DNA from: a bacterium
GTDB lineage: Bacteria > Myxococcota_A > Bradymonadia > UBA7976 > UBA1532
Reading direction: 5' to 3'
NCBI GenBank assembly: GCA_030426085.1
Contig: JAUHYW010000025.1
Span: 51,899-115,898, forward strand
Length of the DNA stretch: 64,000 nt
Shown here piece by piece: positions 19,193 to 27,916 of this stretch. The stretch's first letter is position 1. Each line of letters opens with the position of its first letter. A program made the translations under genes and the position numbers. The notes under the pieces are model-generated. The model was not told where the DNA came from. It searched no databases and was given only the letters and a program-made list of their open reading frames with translations.

Positions 19193-20611
19193 TCAGAATT
19201 CCGGCAGGTTGATGGTCGGCTTGGGCTTCGGCTTCGGCTTCGGCCGCGGGCGCCAGCGCCGGACGGGCTTGGGCTTCGCCGCGTCCGGGGCGGGGGCCGC
19301 GTCCGGGGCGGGGGCCGCGGCGTCGGGCGGCGGCGCGGCGTCGGGCGGATCGGCCACCGGGGCCGCGTCGGGGGCCGGCGGCGGGGCGGCGTCGGGCGGC
19401 GCGGCGTCGCCCGCGTTGTCGCCGATGCGGATGACCGCCGACTCGTCGGTGTCGGGTGTCGGATCGGGCGCCGGGTCGGGGCCGCGGGTGAACCACCACG
19501 CGGCGGCCCCGCCCCCGGCGAGCAGCACCAGCACCAGGGCCACGATGAGGCCGACCTTCGAGCCGCCCCCGGGCGCCGGCAGCGCGTCGGTCTTCTGGCT
19601 CGGCGGCTTGGGGAAGGTGCCGCTGAACGTGGGCCGGCGCAGCCGGTCGGAGGCCGCCGACAGCGCCTGGGTCTCGCCCAGCTCGCCGACGAACGGGGCG
19701 AGCGCCTCGGCCATGGCCCGGGCGTGGGGGAAGCGGTCGCCGGGCAGCTTGGCCATCGCCGTGCCGATGATGTCCCGCACCCCCTGGGGCACGGCCGGCG
19801 GCAGCAGCACGAGCACCTCGTCGACCGGCTTGGTGACGTGGGCCTCGAGGATCGAGTAGGCCGACTTGCCCTCGAACGGCGGCCGCCCGCTGAGCATCGC
19901 GTAGAGCAGCACCCCCACCGCGTAGAGGTCGGTACGCCCGTCGATGTCGGTGGCGTGGGCCTGCTCGGGGGCCATGTAGTGCGGCGTGCCCAGGATGAGC
20001 CCCTGGCGGGTGGCGACCGTCTGGCCGGCCTCCTCGCCCTCGGTCTCGACCACCTTGGCGATGCCGAAGTCGAGCACCCGGGCCTGCTCGGTGCCCCACG
20101 AGCCGCGGGCGATCATGATGTTGGCCGGCTTGAGGTCGCGGTGCACGATGCCGTGGTCGTGGGCCACCGACAGCGCCTCGAGCACCTCGATGGTCCAGGT
20201 GACCGCCTGGGGCACCGCCAGCGCGCCCTCCTCCTGGATGACCCGGTCCAGGCTGCGGCCGTCGACGAATTCGAAGACCCCGTACAAGAGCCCGTCGGGC
20301 TCCTCGCCGTAATCGTAGAGGGTGACGATGTGCGGGCTCTGCATGCGGGCGACCGACTTGGCCTCGCGCAGGAAGCGGGCCCGCAGGTCGGCGTCGTTCT
20401 GGGCGTTGCCCCGGATGACTTTGAGCGCGACGATGCGCCCCACCGGCTGCTGCTCGGCCCGGTAGACCGAGCCGAAGCCCCCGGCGCCGATGAGGCTCAG
20501 GATCTGGTACTTGCCGCCGATGAGCCGCCCGAGCATGTCGTCGGCCGGCTTGTCGGGGTCCCGCGGCATCTCGCCGTCGGTCGGGACCGATATCGCCTTC
20601 GTCTTGCGCAC
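19193..20611 (-). CDS. Transmembrane Ser/Thr protein kinase
   Basis: 472 residues from a GTG at 20611 with GGAG four bases upstream; an ATG at 20569 and a TTG at 20650 are alternatives. It is a complete Hanks-type kinase: GAGGFGSVY (42-50), VALK with Lys64, HRDLKPAN (157-164), DFG (181-183) and GTPHYMAPEQ. A juxtamembrane segment, one transmembrane helix (VGLIVALVLVLLAGGGAAAWWF) and an external Pro/Asp/Ala tail with PDAAPPP repeats ending in Lys-Pro-rich KPKPKPKPTINLPEF follow. All catalytic residues are present, so it should be active. The next gene starts one base beyond its stop. Confidence 0.9.
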   Translation of the reverse strand: MRKTKAISVPTDGEMPRDPDKPADDMLGRLIGGKYQILSLIGAGGFGSVYRAEQQPVGRIVALKVIRGNAQNDADLRARFLREAKSVARMQSPHIVTLYDYGEEPDGLLYGVFEFVDGRSLDRVIQEEGALAVPQAVTWTIEVLEALSVAHDHGIVHRDLKPANIMIARGSWGTEQARVLDFGIAKVVETEGEEAGQTVATRQGLILGTPHYMAPEQAHATDIDGRTDLYAVGVLLYAMLSGRPPFEGKSAYSILEAHVTKPVDEVLVLLPPAVPQGVRDIIGTAMAKLPGDRFPHARAMAEALAPFVGELGETQALSAASDRLRRPTFSGTFPKPPSQKTDALPAPGGGSKVGLIVALVLVLLAGGGAAAWWFTRGPDPAPDPTPDTDESAVIRIGDNAGDAAPPDAAPPPAPDAAPVADPPDAAPPPDAAAPAPDAAPAPDAAKPKPVRRWRPRPKPKPKPKPTINLPEF

Positions 20612-20708
20612 TCTGCTCCGCCTGCGGATCTCGACGGTCGATGCTCGCAACCGACCGTTGTCGGGTCAAGAAGACCGCGGCGGGTCACCCCGCGGTCTGG
20701 GGCCGATG

Positions 20709-21431
20709 TCATGCACCCTCGGCCGGGGGCGCCTTTTCGGCGAGCAGCGCGGCGACCCGCTCGCAGTAGTCGACGATCGGCGAGAGCCCCCGGGCCCGCT
20801 CGACCATCGGGTCATCATACGGAGAGTGCACGATCATCGACAGGAACCCGTAGGCCACCCCGTCGACGTCGCTGATCCGCTCGCCGAGCACGAACGGCCC
20901 GGGGCCGATGACGCGGGCGATGGCCTCGAGGTCGGCGTTGCCCATCTTGTAGATCTGGTCGAGGCTGTGGCGCCCGGTGCCCTGCGCCCGGCTCTGGCGG
21001 CGCACGCCCCGCCGGATGAGCGGCGCGGCGAACGGGCGCACGAGCGCCGGCAGCATGCGGTCGAGCAGCGCCTCGCGCACGAAGGCGAAGCCGTGCTCGG
21101 TGCACCACCGGGCGTGCAGCATGCAGAAGTAGGTCGCCTCCTCGAGGGTGCGCCGCACCAGGTGGCCCAGGGCCCGCTGGCGGGGGTCGAGCCAGGCGTC
21201 GAGGTCGATGTCCCGGGCGACCGAGACGTGCTCGATGATGCGCTGGGAGTCGCCCATGCGGTGCCCGTCGATGTCGACGTAGGGCACCTTGCCGTGGGGC
21301 GCCTCGCGGGGGTTGGCGGTCGCCCGCCGGAAGGGCACGTCGGCCAGCTGCAGCCAGGCGTCGAGCTTCGCGCAGAACGGGCTGAGGCTCAGGGCCCGGT
21401 CGATGCCGGGGACGGTATACAGCGTGATCAT
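20709..21431 (-). CDS. Glutathione S-transferase-like protein (FAXC/metaxin type N-domain)
   Basis: 240 residues from MITLYTVPG at 21431; an ATG three codons earlier (21440) is also possible. The N-terminal ~80 residues have a thioredoxin-like GST fold: LSPFCAKLDAWLQLADVPF, GKVPYVDIDGHRMGDSQRII with the conserved cis-Pro (VP), then an all-helical C-terminal domain. The spacing resembles the FAXC/CDR group rather than classical GSTs, so catalysis is uncertain. It is probably cytoplasmic. It is divergent from the gene at 21653 and separated from the kinase gene by ~97 bp. Confidence 0.75.
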   Translation of the reverse strand: MITLYTVPGIDRALSLSPFCAKLDAWLQLADVPFRRATANPREAPHGKVPYVDIDGHRMGDSQRIIEHVSVARDIDLDAWLDPRQRALGHLVRRTLEEATYFCMLHARWCTEHGFAFVREALLDRMLPALVRPFAAPLIRRGVRRQSRAQGTGRHSLDQIYKMGNADLEAIARVIGPGPFVLGERISDVDGVAYGFLSMIVHSPYDDPMVERARGLSPIVDYCERVAALLAEKAPPAEGA

Positions 21432-21652
21432 GGGGCGCATCCTACTCCGTTCGACCCGAAATGCACGCCCGCCGTCCTGCCGACGCGCGCAGCCCCCCAC
21501 GGGGCGCGCTGCCGCGGGATCGGCGATCGGACGGGGCACGCCGCCCCGAGCGCCGGCCCCGAGGCCCGACGGGGCGGCCGTTCGAGCCCGGCACGGGCCG
21601 TGCAGACTCGATCCGGCGTGCGATGAACGAACCGACCGAGAGGAGAACCGAC

Positions 21653-22264
21653 ATGGCCACCGCGCCCACCCTGTCCGACTATCTGGTGCATCACCCCATC
21701 GACGACGTGGACACCGAGCGGCTGCTCGCCCGGGCGGCGGCCGAGGTCCTCGCCGGCGACGGGCGCAGCCCGCGGGACGAGGAGCGGGCGGTCTACGACC
21801 CGTGGACCGAGCAGGTGGACACCCCGCTCTTCGACCTGGCCGACGAGCCCCTCGAGCCGGGTGACGTCGAGTCGCTCGGCCAGGGCACCCGCAACACCAT
21901 CTACGCCGTCTGCCAGGTGATGGCCCGCACGACCGGCGACCCCGACCCCCGCCAGCAGAAGGGCCTCTCCCGGCTGCAGGCGGTGCTCGGCGTCGGCGCC
22001 CTCGACGCCGAGCTGCTCGCCGGCGCCGCCGCGCGCCACGTCCTGGAGAACGAGCCGACCCAGCCGCTCGACGTGAGCGACTTCGAGGACACCACCGGCG
22101 AGTGGAGCCGCCCGGCCACCGAGCGCCGGCACCGCGACTTCCGCCGGGAGCGCCACGAGAGGCTGCGCACCCGGCACACGCCCCACCGCTCGACCGGGGT
22201 GCACGGCCCCCGGCGGGTGGGCGTCTTCGGCAGCAGCCCGGCCCCGTCGTTCGAGAAGGGCTGA
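21653..22264 (+). CDS. Hypothetical acidic cytoplasmic protein
   Basis: 203 residues from the ATG at 21653, which has AGGAG eight bases upstream; the open frame extends further 5' but without coding character. No signal peptide or membrane helix. The protein begins MATAPTLSDYLVHHPIDDVD, is acidic and helical in the first ~150 residues, and ends in a basic Arg/His-rich tail (RRHRDFRRERHERLRTRHTP). The tail could bind nucleic acid, but no domain is recognised. It is the only plus-strand gene between two minus-strand operons. Confidence 0.65.
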   Translation: MATAPTLSDYLVHHPIDDVDTERLLARAAAEVLAGDGRSPRDEERAVYDPWTEQVDTPLFDLADEPLEPGDVESLGQGTRNTIYAVCQVMARTTGDPDPRQQKGLSRLQAVLGVGALDAELLAGAAARHVLENEPTQPLDVSDFEDTTGEWSRPATERRHRDFRRERHERLRTRHTPHRSTGVHGPRRVGVFGSSPAPSFEKG

Positions 22265-22280
22265 CCGCCCCCGGCAGCCG

Positions 22281-23939
22281 TCAGAGGTCGAGGGTGGTGA
22301 TGATGTCCAGCCGACCCCCGGCGAACTCGGGGAAGATGCGACACACCCCCCCGATGCACTTCAGCCCGCCCCGCTGGGTGCCGGCCAGGGCCCGCACCCG
22401 CAAGCGGGCGTCCAGCGTCCAGTCGACGATGCCCGCGTAGTACAGCGTGCGGGCGTCGGCGCTCTGATCCTGGTCGTCGTAGCCCAGCTCGAAGGTCAGC
22501 GAGAGCTTCTCGGCGAAGCCCTTCATCCAGCCGGCCGAGTGGCCGAACTCGACCCCGACCAGCGTGCTGCCCCGGACGTACTCGGTGACCCCGGTCGGCG
22601 CGTCGAGCGTGCGGAGCTCGTTGAGCGTCGACAGGCTCAGGGCCCACGCGGCGAAGGCGTGCAGCCACTCGCCCTCGCCGTGCACCATCGACTTCAGATC
22701 GCTCGCCGCCGCCCCGCCCGTCAGATCCTCGTCCCGCCAGCCGCCGCTCGCCGAGAGCCGGCTGCGGCCGCGGTCGTAGCTCAGCTCGAAGCCCCCGTAG
22801 GCGTGCACCGCGGTCACCTCGCTCTCGAGGCCGGGGTCGCTCAGCCGCAGCATGCCGTTGCCGTAGACCGTCATGTCCCCGTCGAGCAGCACGTAATCCA
22901 GCCGCAGCCGGCCGCCGAGCACGTTGCGGTTGTTGAGCACCTCCTGATCGATGCGCTCCACCGTCGGCGGCTGGTTGTAGGTGAACGGCCGCTCGAGCGC
23001 CTGATTGGGCCCCCCGTTGACGTCGAACTGATCCAGATACAGCCCCTCGGCGACGACCCCCACGTCCCCCAGGAACAGCTCGAGCGTGCCGTAGGCCGCC
23101 AGCCCGTCGGCGCTCGTATTCGACGTGCGCCCCACGAAGAGCCGATCCTCGCGCTGATTGCGCAGCCAGTCGACCTCCACGTAGAGCGAGCCGACCTCCA
23201 GCAGATCGGGCACCTGCATCGCGCCGCCCACGCCCACCACCCGGGCCTCGACCTCGGCGCTCGCCGTCTGGTAGTCGGCGCCGACGTACACCCCGTGGGC
23301 CGCGATCTGGAGGGGCCCCAGCCCGCGCAGCTTGGCCTCGCCCCCGGCCACCACGTCCCCCGGCTCGCCGATGAACCGCTGCGCCGTCGCCGCCCCGCCG
23401 GTGGTCGGGCCGACGAACTTCTCCGAGACGTTGTCCAGGTTGACCGGGTTGGTGCGTCCGGCGAAGAGCGTCACGTCCAGCGACTCGCCGAGCACCGCCA
23501 GCTCGCCGCCCCGCAGGGCGATGTCGACCCCGATCTCGTCCTCCTTGCGCAGCGACAGCAGGATGCCCCGCCCGAGCTGGCGGTAGAAGTCGCCGATCTT
23601 GAGCCCCACGTCGCTCTGCCCGATGTCGAGCCGGTAGCCCGCCGTCAGCCGCTCGATGCGGGCGTCGTCCCGGAACTCGCCGGTCTGCGGCTCGGGGGGG
23701 TCGAAGAAGAGCATGCCGTCGATGCGGGCGGCGGCGTCGAAGCCATCGGCCGCGGCGACGAGGTTCAGCCGGTCGAGCAGCAGCCCGTAGGGCACCTCTT
23801 CGCCCTGCCGCTCGCCCTGCACGAAGCGGTAGAGCCGATACTGGGCGGTGGTGGTGTTGGTCATGCGCACCGGCCCGGCGAGCGCCGTCGCGGCGCCGAG
23901 GCCGACGAGCGCGGCGGCGAGCGCGGCCGGTCGCCTCAC
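22281..23939 (-). CDS. Outer-membrane beta-barrel protein, unknown function
   Basis: 552 residues with a signal peptide (MRRPAALAAALVGLGAATALAG). The mature part is a succession of amphipathic strands (VGLKIGDFYRQLGRGILLSL, GGFELSYDRGRSRLSASGGW), compatible with a 16-20-strand barrel. The region GDFYRQLGRGILLSLRKEDE recalls DUF6029-type proteins, but this is from memory and unverified. It ends IITTLDL. Its start overlaps the stop of the TlpA-like gene as ATGA (23936-23939), making it the last gene of a five-gene exported operon. It may be a specific channel for whatever the two thioredoxin-fold proteins process (inference). Confidence 0.72.
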   Translation of the reverse strand: MRRPAALAAALVGLGAATALAGPVRMTNTTTAQYRLYRFVQGERQGEEVPYGLLLDRLNLVAAADGFDAAARIDGMLFFDPPEPQTGEFRDDARIERLTAGYRLDIGQSDVGLKIGDFYRQLGRGILLSLRKEDEIGVDIALRGGELAVLGESLDVTLFAGRTNPVNLDNVSEKFVGPTTGGAATAQRFIGEPGDVVAGGEAKLRGLGPLQIAAHGVYVGADYQTASAEVEARVVGVGGAMQVPDLLEVGSLYVEVDWLRNQREDRLFVGRTSNTSADGLAAYGTLELFLGDVGVVAEGLYLDQFDVNGGPNQALERPFTYNQPPTVERIDQEVLNNRNVLGGRLRLDYVLLDGDMTVYGNGMLRLSDPGLESEVTAVHAYGGFELSYDRGRSRLSASGGWRDEDLTGGAAASDLKSMVHGEGEWLHAFAAWALSLSTLNELRTLDAPTGVTEYVRGSTLVGVEFGHSAGWMKGFAEKLSLTFELGYDDQDQSADARTLYYAGIVDWTLDARLRVRALAGTQRGGLKCIGGVCRIFPEFAGGRLDIITTLDL

Positions 23940-24466
23940 TTCTCGGCGAGCAGCCGCTGGATGGCGGCCTCGATCTTGACCTCGTCCCCGGCCGAGAAGC
24001 TGTCGGCGGTCTCGGCGATGCGATGGCTGCGGTCGAGGTAGAGGGTGAACGGCATCACCCCCCGGGGGTTGAGCTTCTGCAGCAGCGACCCGTCCTTGTC
24101 GAGCAGCTGCGGCATCTTCAGCCGCTTGCGCTTCACGAACCGGCGGACCTCGGCCATCGTGCGTGGCCCGTCGGTGTTGATCGCCAGCACCGCGAAGCCC
24201 TGATCACCGTACTTCTCGGCGAAGTCGTCGAGGAAGGGCAGCTCCTGCTTGCACGGCTTGCACCACGTCGCCCAGAAGCTGACGAGCACCACCTTGCCGG
24301 CGTAATCCTTCAGCGAGACCCGCTCGCCGGCGAGGGTCTCCAGCGAGAAGTCGGCCACGGCCGGGCGGTCGGGGGCGGCGGGCTCGGCGGCGGGCTCGGC
24401 GCCGTCGGCGGCGAGGGCCGGCGCGGCGAGCAGAGCGAGGGCGAAGGCGAAGGCGGCGGATCGCAT
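23936..24466 (-). CDS. TlpA-like periplasmic thioredoxin
   Basis: 176 residues: signal peptide ending ALAA, Ala/Pro/Glu linker, then a redoxin/TlpA fold. The active site WCKPC has Cys69 and Cys72, and the cis-Pro loop is present as GVMPFTLYLD. FWATWCKPCKQELPFLDDF and VLAINTDG are typical of the family. It should act as a thiol-disulfide reductant in the periplasm, for example in cytochrome c or metal-centre maturation. It is coupled to the downstream barrel gene by a four-base overlap and sits 13 bp after the thioredoxin-fold lipoprotein. Confidence 0.88.
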   Translation of the reverse strand: MRSAAFAFALALLAAPALAADGAEPAAEPAAPDRPAVADFSLETLAGERVSLKDYAGKVVLVSFWATWCKPCKQELPFLDDFAEKYGDQGFAVLAINTDGPRTMAEVRRFVKRKRLKMPQLLDKDGSLLQKLNPRGVMPFTLYLDRSHRIAETADSFSAGDEVKIEAAIQRLLAEK

Positions 24467-24479
24467 GGGGGCTCCGGGG

Positions 24480-25094
24480 TCAGAGGTAGGCGTTGACGAT
24501 GGCGCGGATGTTGGCCTCGTTGTAGCCGGTCTCGATGGACAGGATCTCCATCGTCTCGGCGTTCACCATCATCACCATCGGGGTCTGGCTGGCGTCGTAA
24601 TACGCGCCGAGGCGGAAGCTGGTATCGGCCACCACCGGGAAGGTCAGGTCGAACCGCTCCTGCCACCGCCTCGCGTCGAGCGCCAGGGCCGGGGCGAACT
24701 GCTCGTCCTGGAAGATCGCCACCATCATCGACAGCCCGCGGCACGACAGCTCGTCGTGCAGGGCCTGGAGCTTGGGCTGCTCCTCGATGCAGGCGGTGCA
24801 CCAGCCCGAGGCGGTCACCAGCATGATCAGCCCGTAGCCCGGCTGGGCGTAGAGCGACTCGACGAAGAACGGCATGTCCTCGGGGGTCTGGAAGCTGTGG
24901 TTGTCCAGGATGTCGCCGACCTCGGTGCCGAACCCCTCGGTGGGGTAGTCGGTGCGCTCGGGGCCTTCGAAGGCCTCGGGCGGCAGGCAGCTCGGCCCCT
25001 CGTCCTCCACCGGGCCGCAGGCGGCGAGCGCCAGCGCGAGGCCGAGGGCGGCGAGGATCGACAGCGGGCGAATCAGCGGGGCAGGAGAGGCCAT
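24480..25094 (-). CDS. Thioredoxin-fold lipoprotein
   Basis: 204 residues from the ATG at 25094 with GGAG five bases upstream. Lipobox LAAC places the lipidated Cys at 26. The domain has a redox centre in SGWCTACIEEQPKLQALHDE (CTAC) and a conserved TPMVMMVNAETMEIL strand, so it is a membrane-tethered thioredoxin-like protein. It is 13 bp upstream of the TlpA-like gene and 55 bp downstream of the Gly-Glu lipoprotein. Two adjacent exported thioredoxin-like proteins suggest an electron relay to an extracytoplasmic target (inference). Confidence 0.85.
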   Translation of the reverse strand: MASPAPLIRPLSILAALGLALALAACGPVEDEGPSCLPPEAFEGPERTDYPTEGFGTEVGDILDNHSFQTPEDMPFFVESLYAQPGYGLIMLVTASGWCTACIEEQPKLQALHDELSCRGLSMMVAIFQDEQFAPALALDARRWQERFDLTFPVVADTSFRLGAYYDASQTPMVMMVNAETMEILSIETGYNEANIRAIVNAYL

Positions 25095-25149
25095 GATCAC
25101 TCCGGTTCGGCCGCCCGACGGGGCGGATGGGGGTCTATTCGCGGGCGAC

Positions 25150-26250
25150 TCACCGGGCTTTGTACCCCAACCATGTCAGGCACGGCACCCCGACGCCGGG
25201 ATCACTGGCGATCATCGCCCCGTCCCCGGTGACGGTGGCGGTGCCGAAGGTGGCCCACGCCGCCTCGGGCACATGCACCCCATCGACCGTGCAGTCGAGG
25301 CCGCCGAGCACGTAGAGGTCGACCACCGCCCCCGGCGCCAGCCCCCGATCGTTGGGGATGCGGACCGCGGCCGGCGCGCCCCGGGGGTCGATGGTGCCCT
25401 CGGGGTAGAACGCCCACAGGCCGTCGGGCCGATCCTCGCCCTCGAGGAAGCACAGCCCCCGCTCGTCGGGCTCGACCACCCGGTCGCGCAGCCGAGCGTA
25501 ATCCCCGTAGAAGTCGAACGGCACCAGATCCAGCTCCAGGCCCGAGGCGAAGACGACGGTGCGCATCTCCTCGGTGGTCGCGTCCCCCGGCGGCAGGTCG
25601 GCCGGGGGCAGGGTCGCGTAGAGCACGTAGGGGTCGACATAGCTCAGCCCGGCGCCGTCGCCGGCCCGGTCGCGGACCTCCATGTCGCAGTACATCGACG
25701 CCCGGGGCACGCCCGGCAGCAGCGTACGCAGCGCGACCTCGGAGGCGCAGCGGCTGTCCTCGGGCACGTCGATGGTGAAGACCCCGTCCTCGTCGGTGTC
25801 GGCCGGGAACAGGCAGATGAGGGAGTTGCTCGGGTGGCGGTAGATGCACGCCTGGGCCTTGGCCCCCGGCACCGGGCGGCCGATGCGATCGACGACCCAC
25901 CCCTGCAAGACGCCCACGTAGGCCGCCCCGCAGCCGGGATCGGGCGCCACGTCGGTCGGCGGAGGCATCATGACCGCCATCGGGGTCTCGTAGGGCTGCG
26001 GCTCGCCTTCGTCGAGGTCGATCTCGCCCTCGCCTTCGCCTTCGCCCTCCCCTTCACCCTCGCCCTCCCCTTCACCCTCGCCCTCGCCCTCGCCCTCGCC
26101 CTCGCCCTCGCCTTCCCCTTCACCCTCGCCCTCCCCTTCGCCCTCGGCGCCGGCGTCTGCCGGATCGCCGCCGGTGTCGGTGGTGCAGCCGCCGGCGCTC
26201 AGGCCGGCGGCGAGGAGCAGGATCAACCACGGGGTGTACGGCCGGTTCAT
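25150..26250 (-). CDS. Gly-Glu tract lipoprotein with carboxypeptidase-regulatory-like domain
   Basis: 366 residues from MNRPYTPWLILLLAAGLSAG, lipid Cys in GGC. A ~42-residue Gly-Glu tract is followed by a domain starting GWVVDRIGRPVPGAKAQACI, the typical opening of a carboxypeptidase-regulatory/Ig-like fold, and then ~200 residues including FYGDYARLRDR and CLFPADTDEDGVFTIDVPED. The start overlaps the stop of the upstream gene as ATGA (26247-26250). It is probably a surface-exposed partner of the neighbouring lipoproteins. No enzymatic motif is seen. Confidence 0.8.
   Translation of the reverse strand: MNRPYTPWLILLLAAGLSAGGCTTDTGGDPADAGAEGEGEGEGEGEGEGEGEGEGEGEGEGEGEGEGEGEGEGEGEIDLDEGEPQPYETPMAVMMPPPTDVAPDPGCGAAYVGVLQGWVVDRIGRPVPGAKAQACIYRHPSNSLICLFPADTDEDGVFTIDVPEDSRCASEVALRTLLPGVPRASMYCDMEVRDRAGDGAGLSYVDPYVLYATLPPADLPPGDATTEEMRTVVFASGLELDLVPFDFYGDYARLRDRVVEPDERGLCFLEGEDRPDGLWAFYPEGTIDPRGAPAAVRIPNDRGLAPGAVVDLYVLGGLDCTVDGVHVPEAAWATFGTATVTGDGAMIASDPGVGVPCLTWLGYKAR
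26024..26146 (-). repeat. Gly-Glu (GGC/GGG-GAR) tract
   Basis: ~42 residues of alternating Gly and Glu codons directly after the lipidation site of the lipoprotein at 25150-26250. It uses some GGG as well as GGC codons, unlike the tracts at 9005 and 62053. Confidence 0.88.
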
Positions 26251-27821
26251 CGGGCCTCCAGAGTCAGGGTGTAGCGCCCGCCCTCGTTGAGCGGGGCGAA
26301 GATCCGGACGACGGCCGGCCCGGCGTGCTCGACGACCTCCACGTCGTCGACGCCGAAGCTGCCGAGCAGCGCGCCGTCCGGGCCGCGCAGCGGCGCGCCG
26401 GTCTCCGCGTCGGCCAGCTCCACGTCGATGTCGCCCCCCGCGTGGTCGAAGGCCACCGTCAGCCGCCACGGCCCCGGCAGGGCGACCCGGAAGAGATCGG
26501 TCAGCGGCGCCGAGCACAGCGCGGCCTCGGTCACGCCCTCGGCGAGCGCCGCCGCGTCGCCCGGGGTGTCGTTGGGCTCCGACGCCTCCTCGTCCACGGG
26601 CGTGCAGGTGGAGTCGGCCGGAAGCACGAAGAGCGGGGGGTCGCTCCAGTCGGCGTCGAGGTCACTGACGATCGCGGACAGCGACATGAAGGTCAGGCCG
26701 GCCGACTCGGCGATCACCTGCTGATCGGCGAGCCGGATGACCCACATCCGGGGCAGCGGCGCGTCGCCGACCATGCGCCCGAGCGCGCCCGGGTCGGGCT
26801 CTCCGTCCAGGCGCGCGTCGGCGTCGCCCCCCACGAACCCCGGCCACCGTGTGTCCAGCGGCCCGTCGAGATACGCCGCGGCGGACGCGCCGTCGGCCAG
26901 CGCGCCGTCCGCGTCCCGCAGCGTGACGACCCCGAGCAGCGCGCCCCAGCGGGACAGCCTGGGCTGGTACCACCCGATGGTGCGCCGGAGGGCGTCGGCG
27001 CACTTGGGGCAGTCGGCCGACACGGCCACCAGGATCAGCGACGACGCCAGCGGGTAGTCCACGTACGCCGGGTCGCAGGTGAAGCCCTGGACATCGAGCA
27101 CCGGCGGCATGTCGTAGCCCGACTCACCCGCGGCCGGCCACGCCAGCGCGGGGGCCCGCGCGCCGAGGGTCGGCGCATCGCTGGCCGGAGCCAGCGCGCA
27201 CCGCACGTCGACCGTCACCTCGTCCTCCAGGTGGCCCACCGCGAGCCCGATGGTGACCCGGCCCTCCCGCAGCCCGGTCACGCGCCCGTCGACCACCGTC
27301 GCGACGTGGCGGTCGGAGGACGTCCATACGGCGCAGCAATCGGGCTCCGACAGGGACCCGTCGGCTTCGGTCAAGGTGGCGGTGAGCTGCAGCGTCTCGC
27401 CCCGGTCGATCGTGACCATGCCCGGCCCGTCGATGTCCACCGCCACCGGGGACAGCGGGTAGACCTCGACGACCGATGGATCGGAGAACACCGGGTACAG
27501 GCTGGCGGTCACCTCGACTTCGCCCGTCGTGTGGGCGACCAGAAGGCCCGGCCGGTCGTCGGCGAAGCTGGCCACGCCGACGTTGCTCGAGAACCAGTCC
27601 ACCTCGCGGGTCACGTCGCGCTCGTCGCCGTTGTCGAAGCGGGCGACGGCCTCGAACTGGAGGGCGTCGTCGAGCTCGATCACGGCCCGGGGGAAGGGCA
27701 GCTCGATCGATTCGACGCCGTCCCCCGGCTGCCCGTAGTCCTCGTCCTGACAGCCCGGCGCGCCCAGCCCGCACAGGCAGGCTGCCAGCAGCGGGCCCCG
27801 GATCCACCTGCGGTGTCTCAT
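26247..27821 (-). CDS. Multi-domain lipoprotein: Ig-like (BIG2), thioredoxin-like and PPC-like domains
   Basis: 524 residues from the ATG at 27821 (GGGAGGGAG just upstream). Lipid Cys in APGC. Two bacterial Ig-like repeats follow (SIELPFPRAVIELDDALQFEAVA and VDIDGPGMVTIDRGETLQLTA, each abbreviated here at its edges). A middle domain contains SADCPKCADALRRTIGWY, a possible thioredoxin-like CPKC site, and the C-terminal ~110 residues resemble a pre-peptidase C-terminal beta domain (LFRVALPGPWRLTVAFDHAG). It is the first gene of the exported operon running to 22281. The longer frame upstream overlaps tryptophan dioxygenase and is not real. Confidence 0.8.
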   Translation of the reverse strand: MRHRRWIRGPLLAACLCGLGAPGCQDEDYGQPGDGVESIELPFPRAVIELDDALQFEAVARFDNGDERDVTREVDWFSSNVGVASFADDRPGLLVAHTTGEVEVTASLYPVFSDPSVVEVYPLSPVAVDIDGPGMVTIDRGETLQLTATLTEADGSLSEPDCCAVWTSSDRHVATVVDGRVTGLREGRVTIGLAVGHLEDEVTVDVRCALAPASDAPTLGARAPALAWPAAGESGYDMPPVLDVQGFTCDPAYVDYPLASSLILVAVSADCPKCADALRRTIGWYQPRLSRWGALLGVVTLRDADGALADGASAAAYLDGPLDTRWPGFVGGDADARLDGEPDPGALGRMVGDAPLPRMWVIRLADQQVIAESAGLTFMSLSAIVSDLDADWSDPPLFVLPADSTCTPVDEEASEPNDTPGDAAALAEGVTEAALCSAPLTDLFRVALPGPWRLTVAFDHAGGDIDVELADAETGAPLRGPDGALLGSFGVDDVEVVEHAGPAVVRIFAPLNEGGRYTLTLEAR

Positions 27822-27916
27822 CGCGCTCCCTCCCGTGGCTCTGCCGAAGACTACGCCGCCCGGCGCCGATCGTGACAGGGCAGATGTCTTCACCCGGCCC
27901 ACCGGCTCATGGGGCC

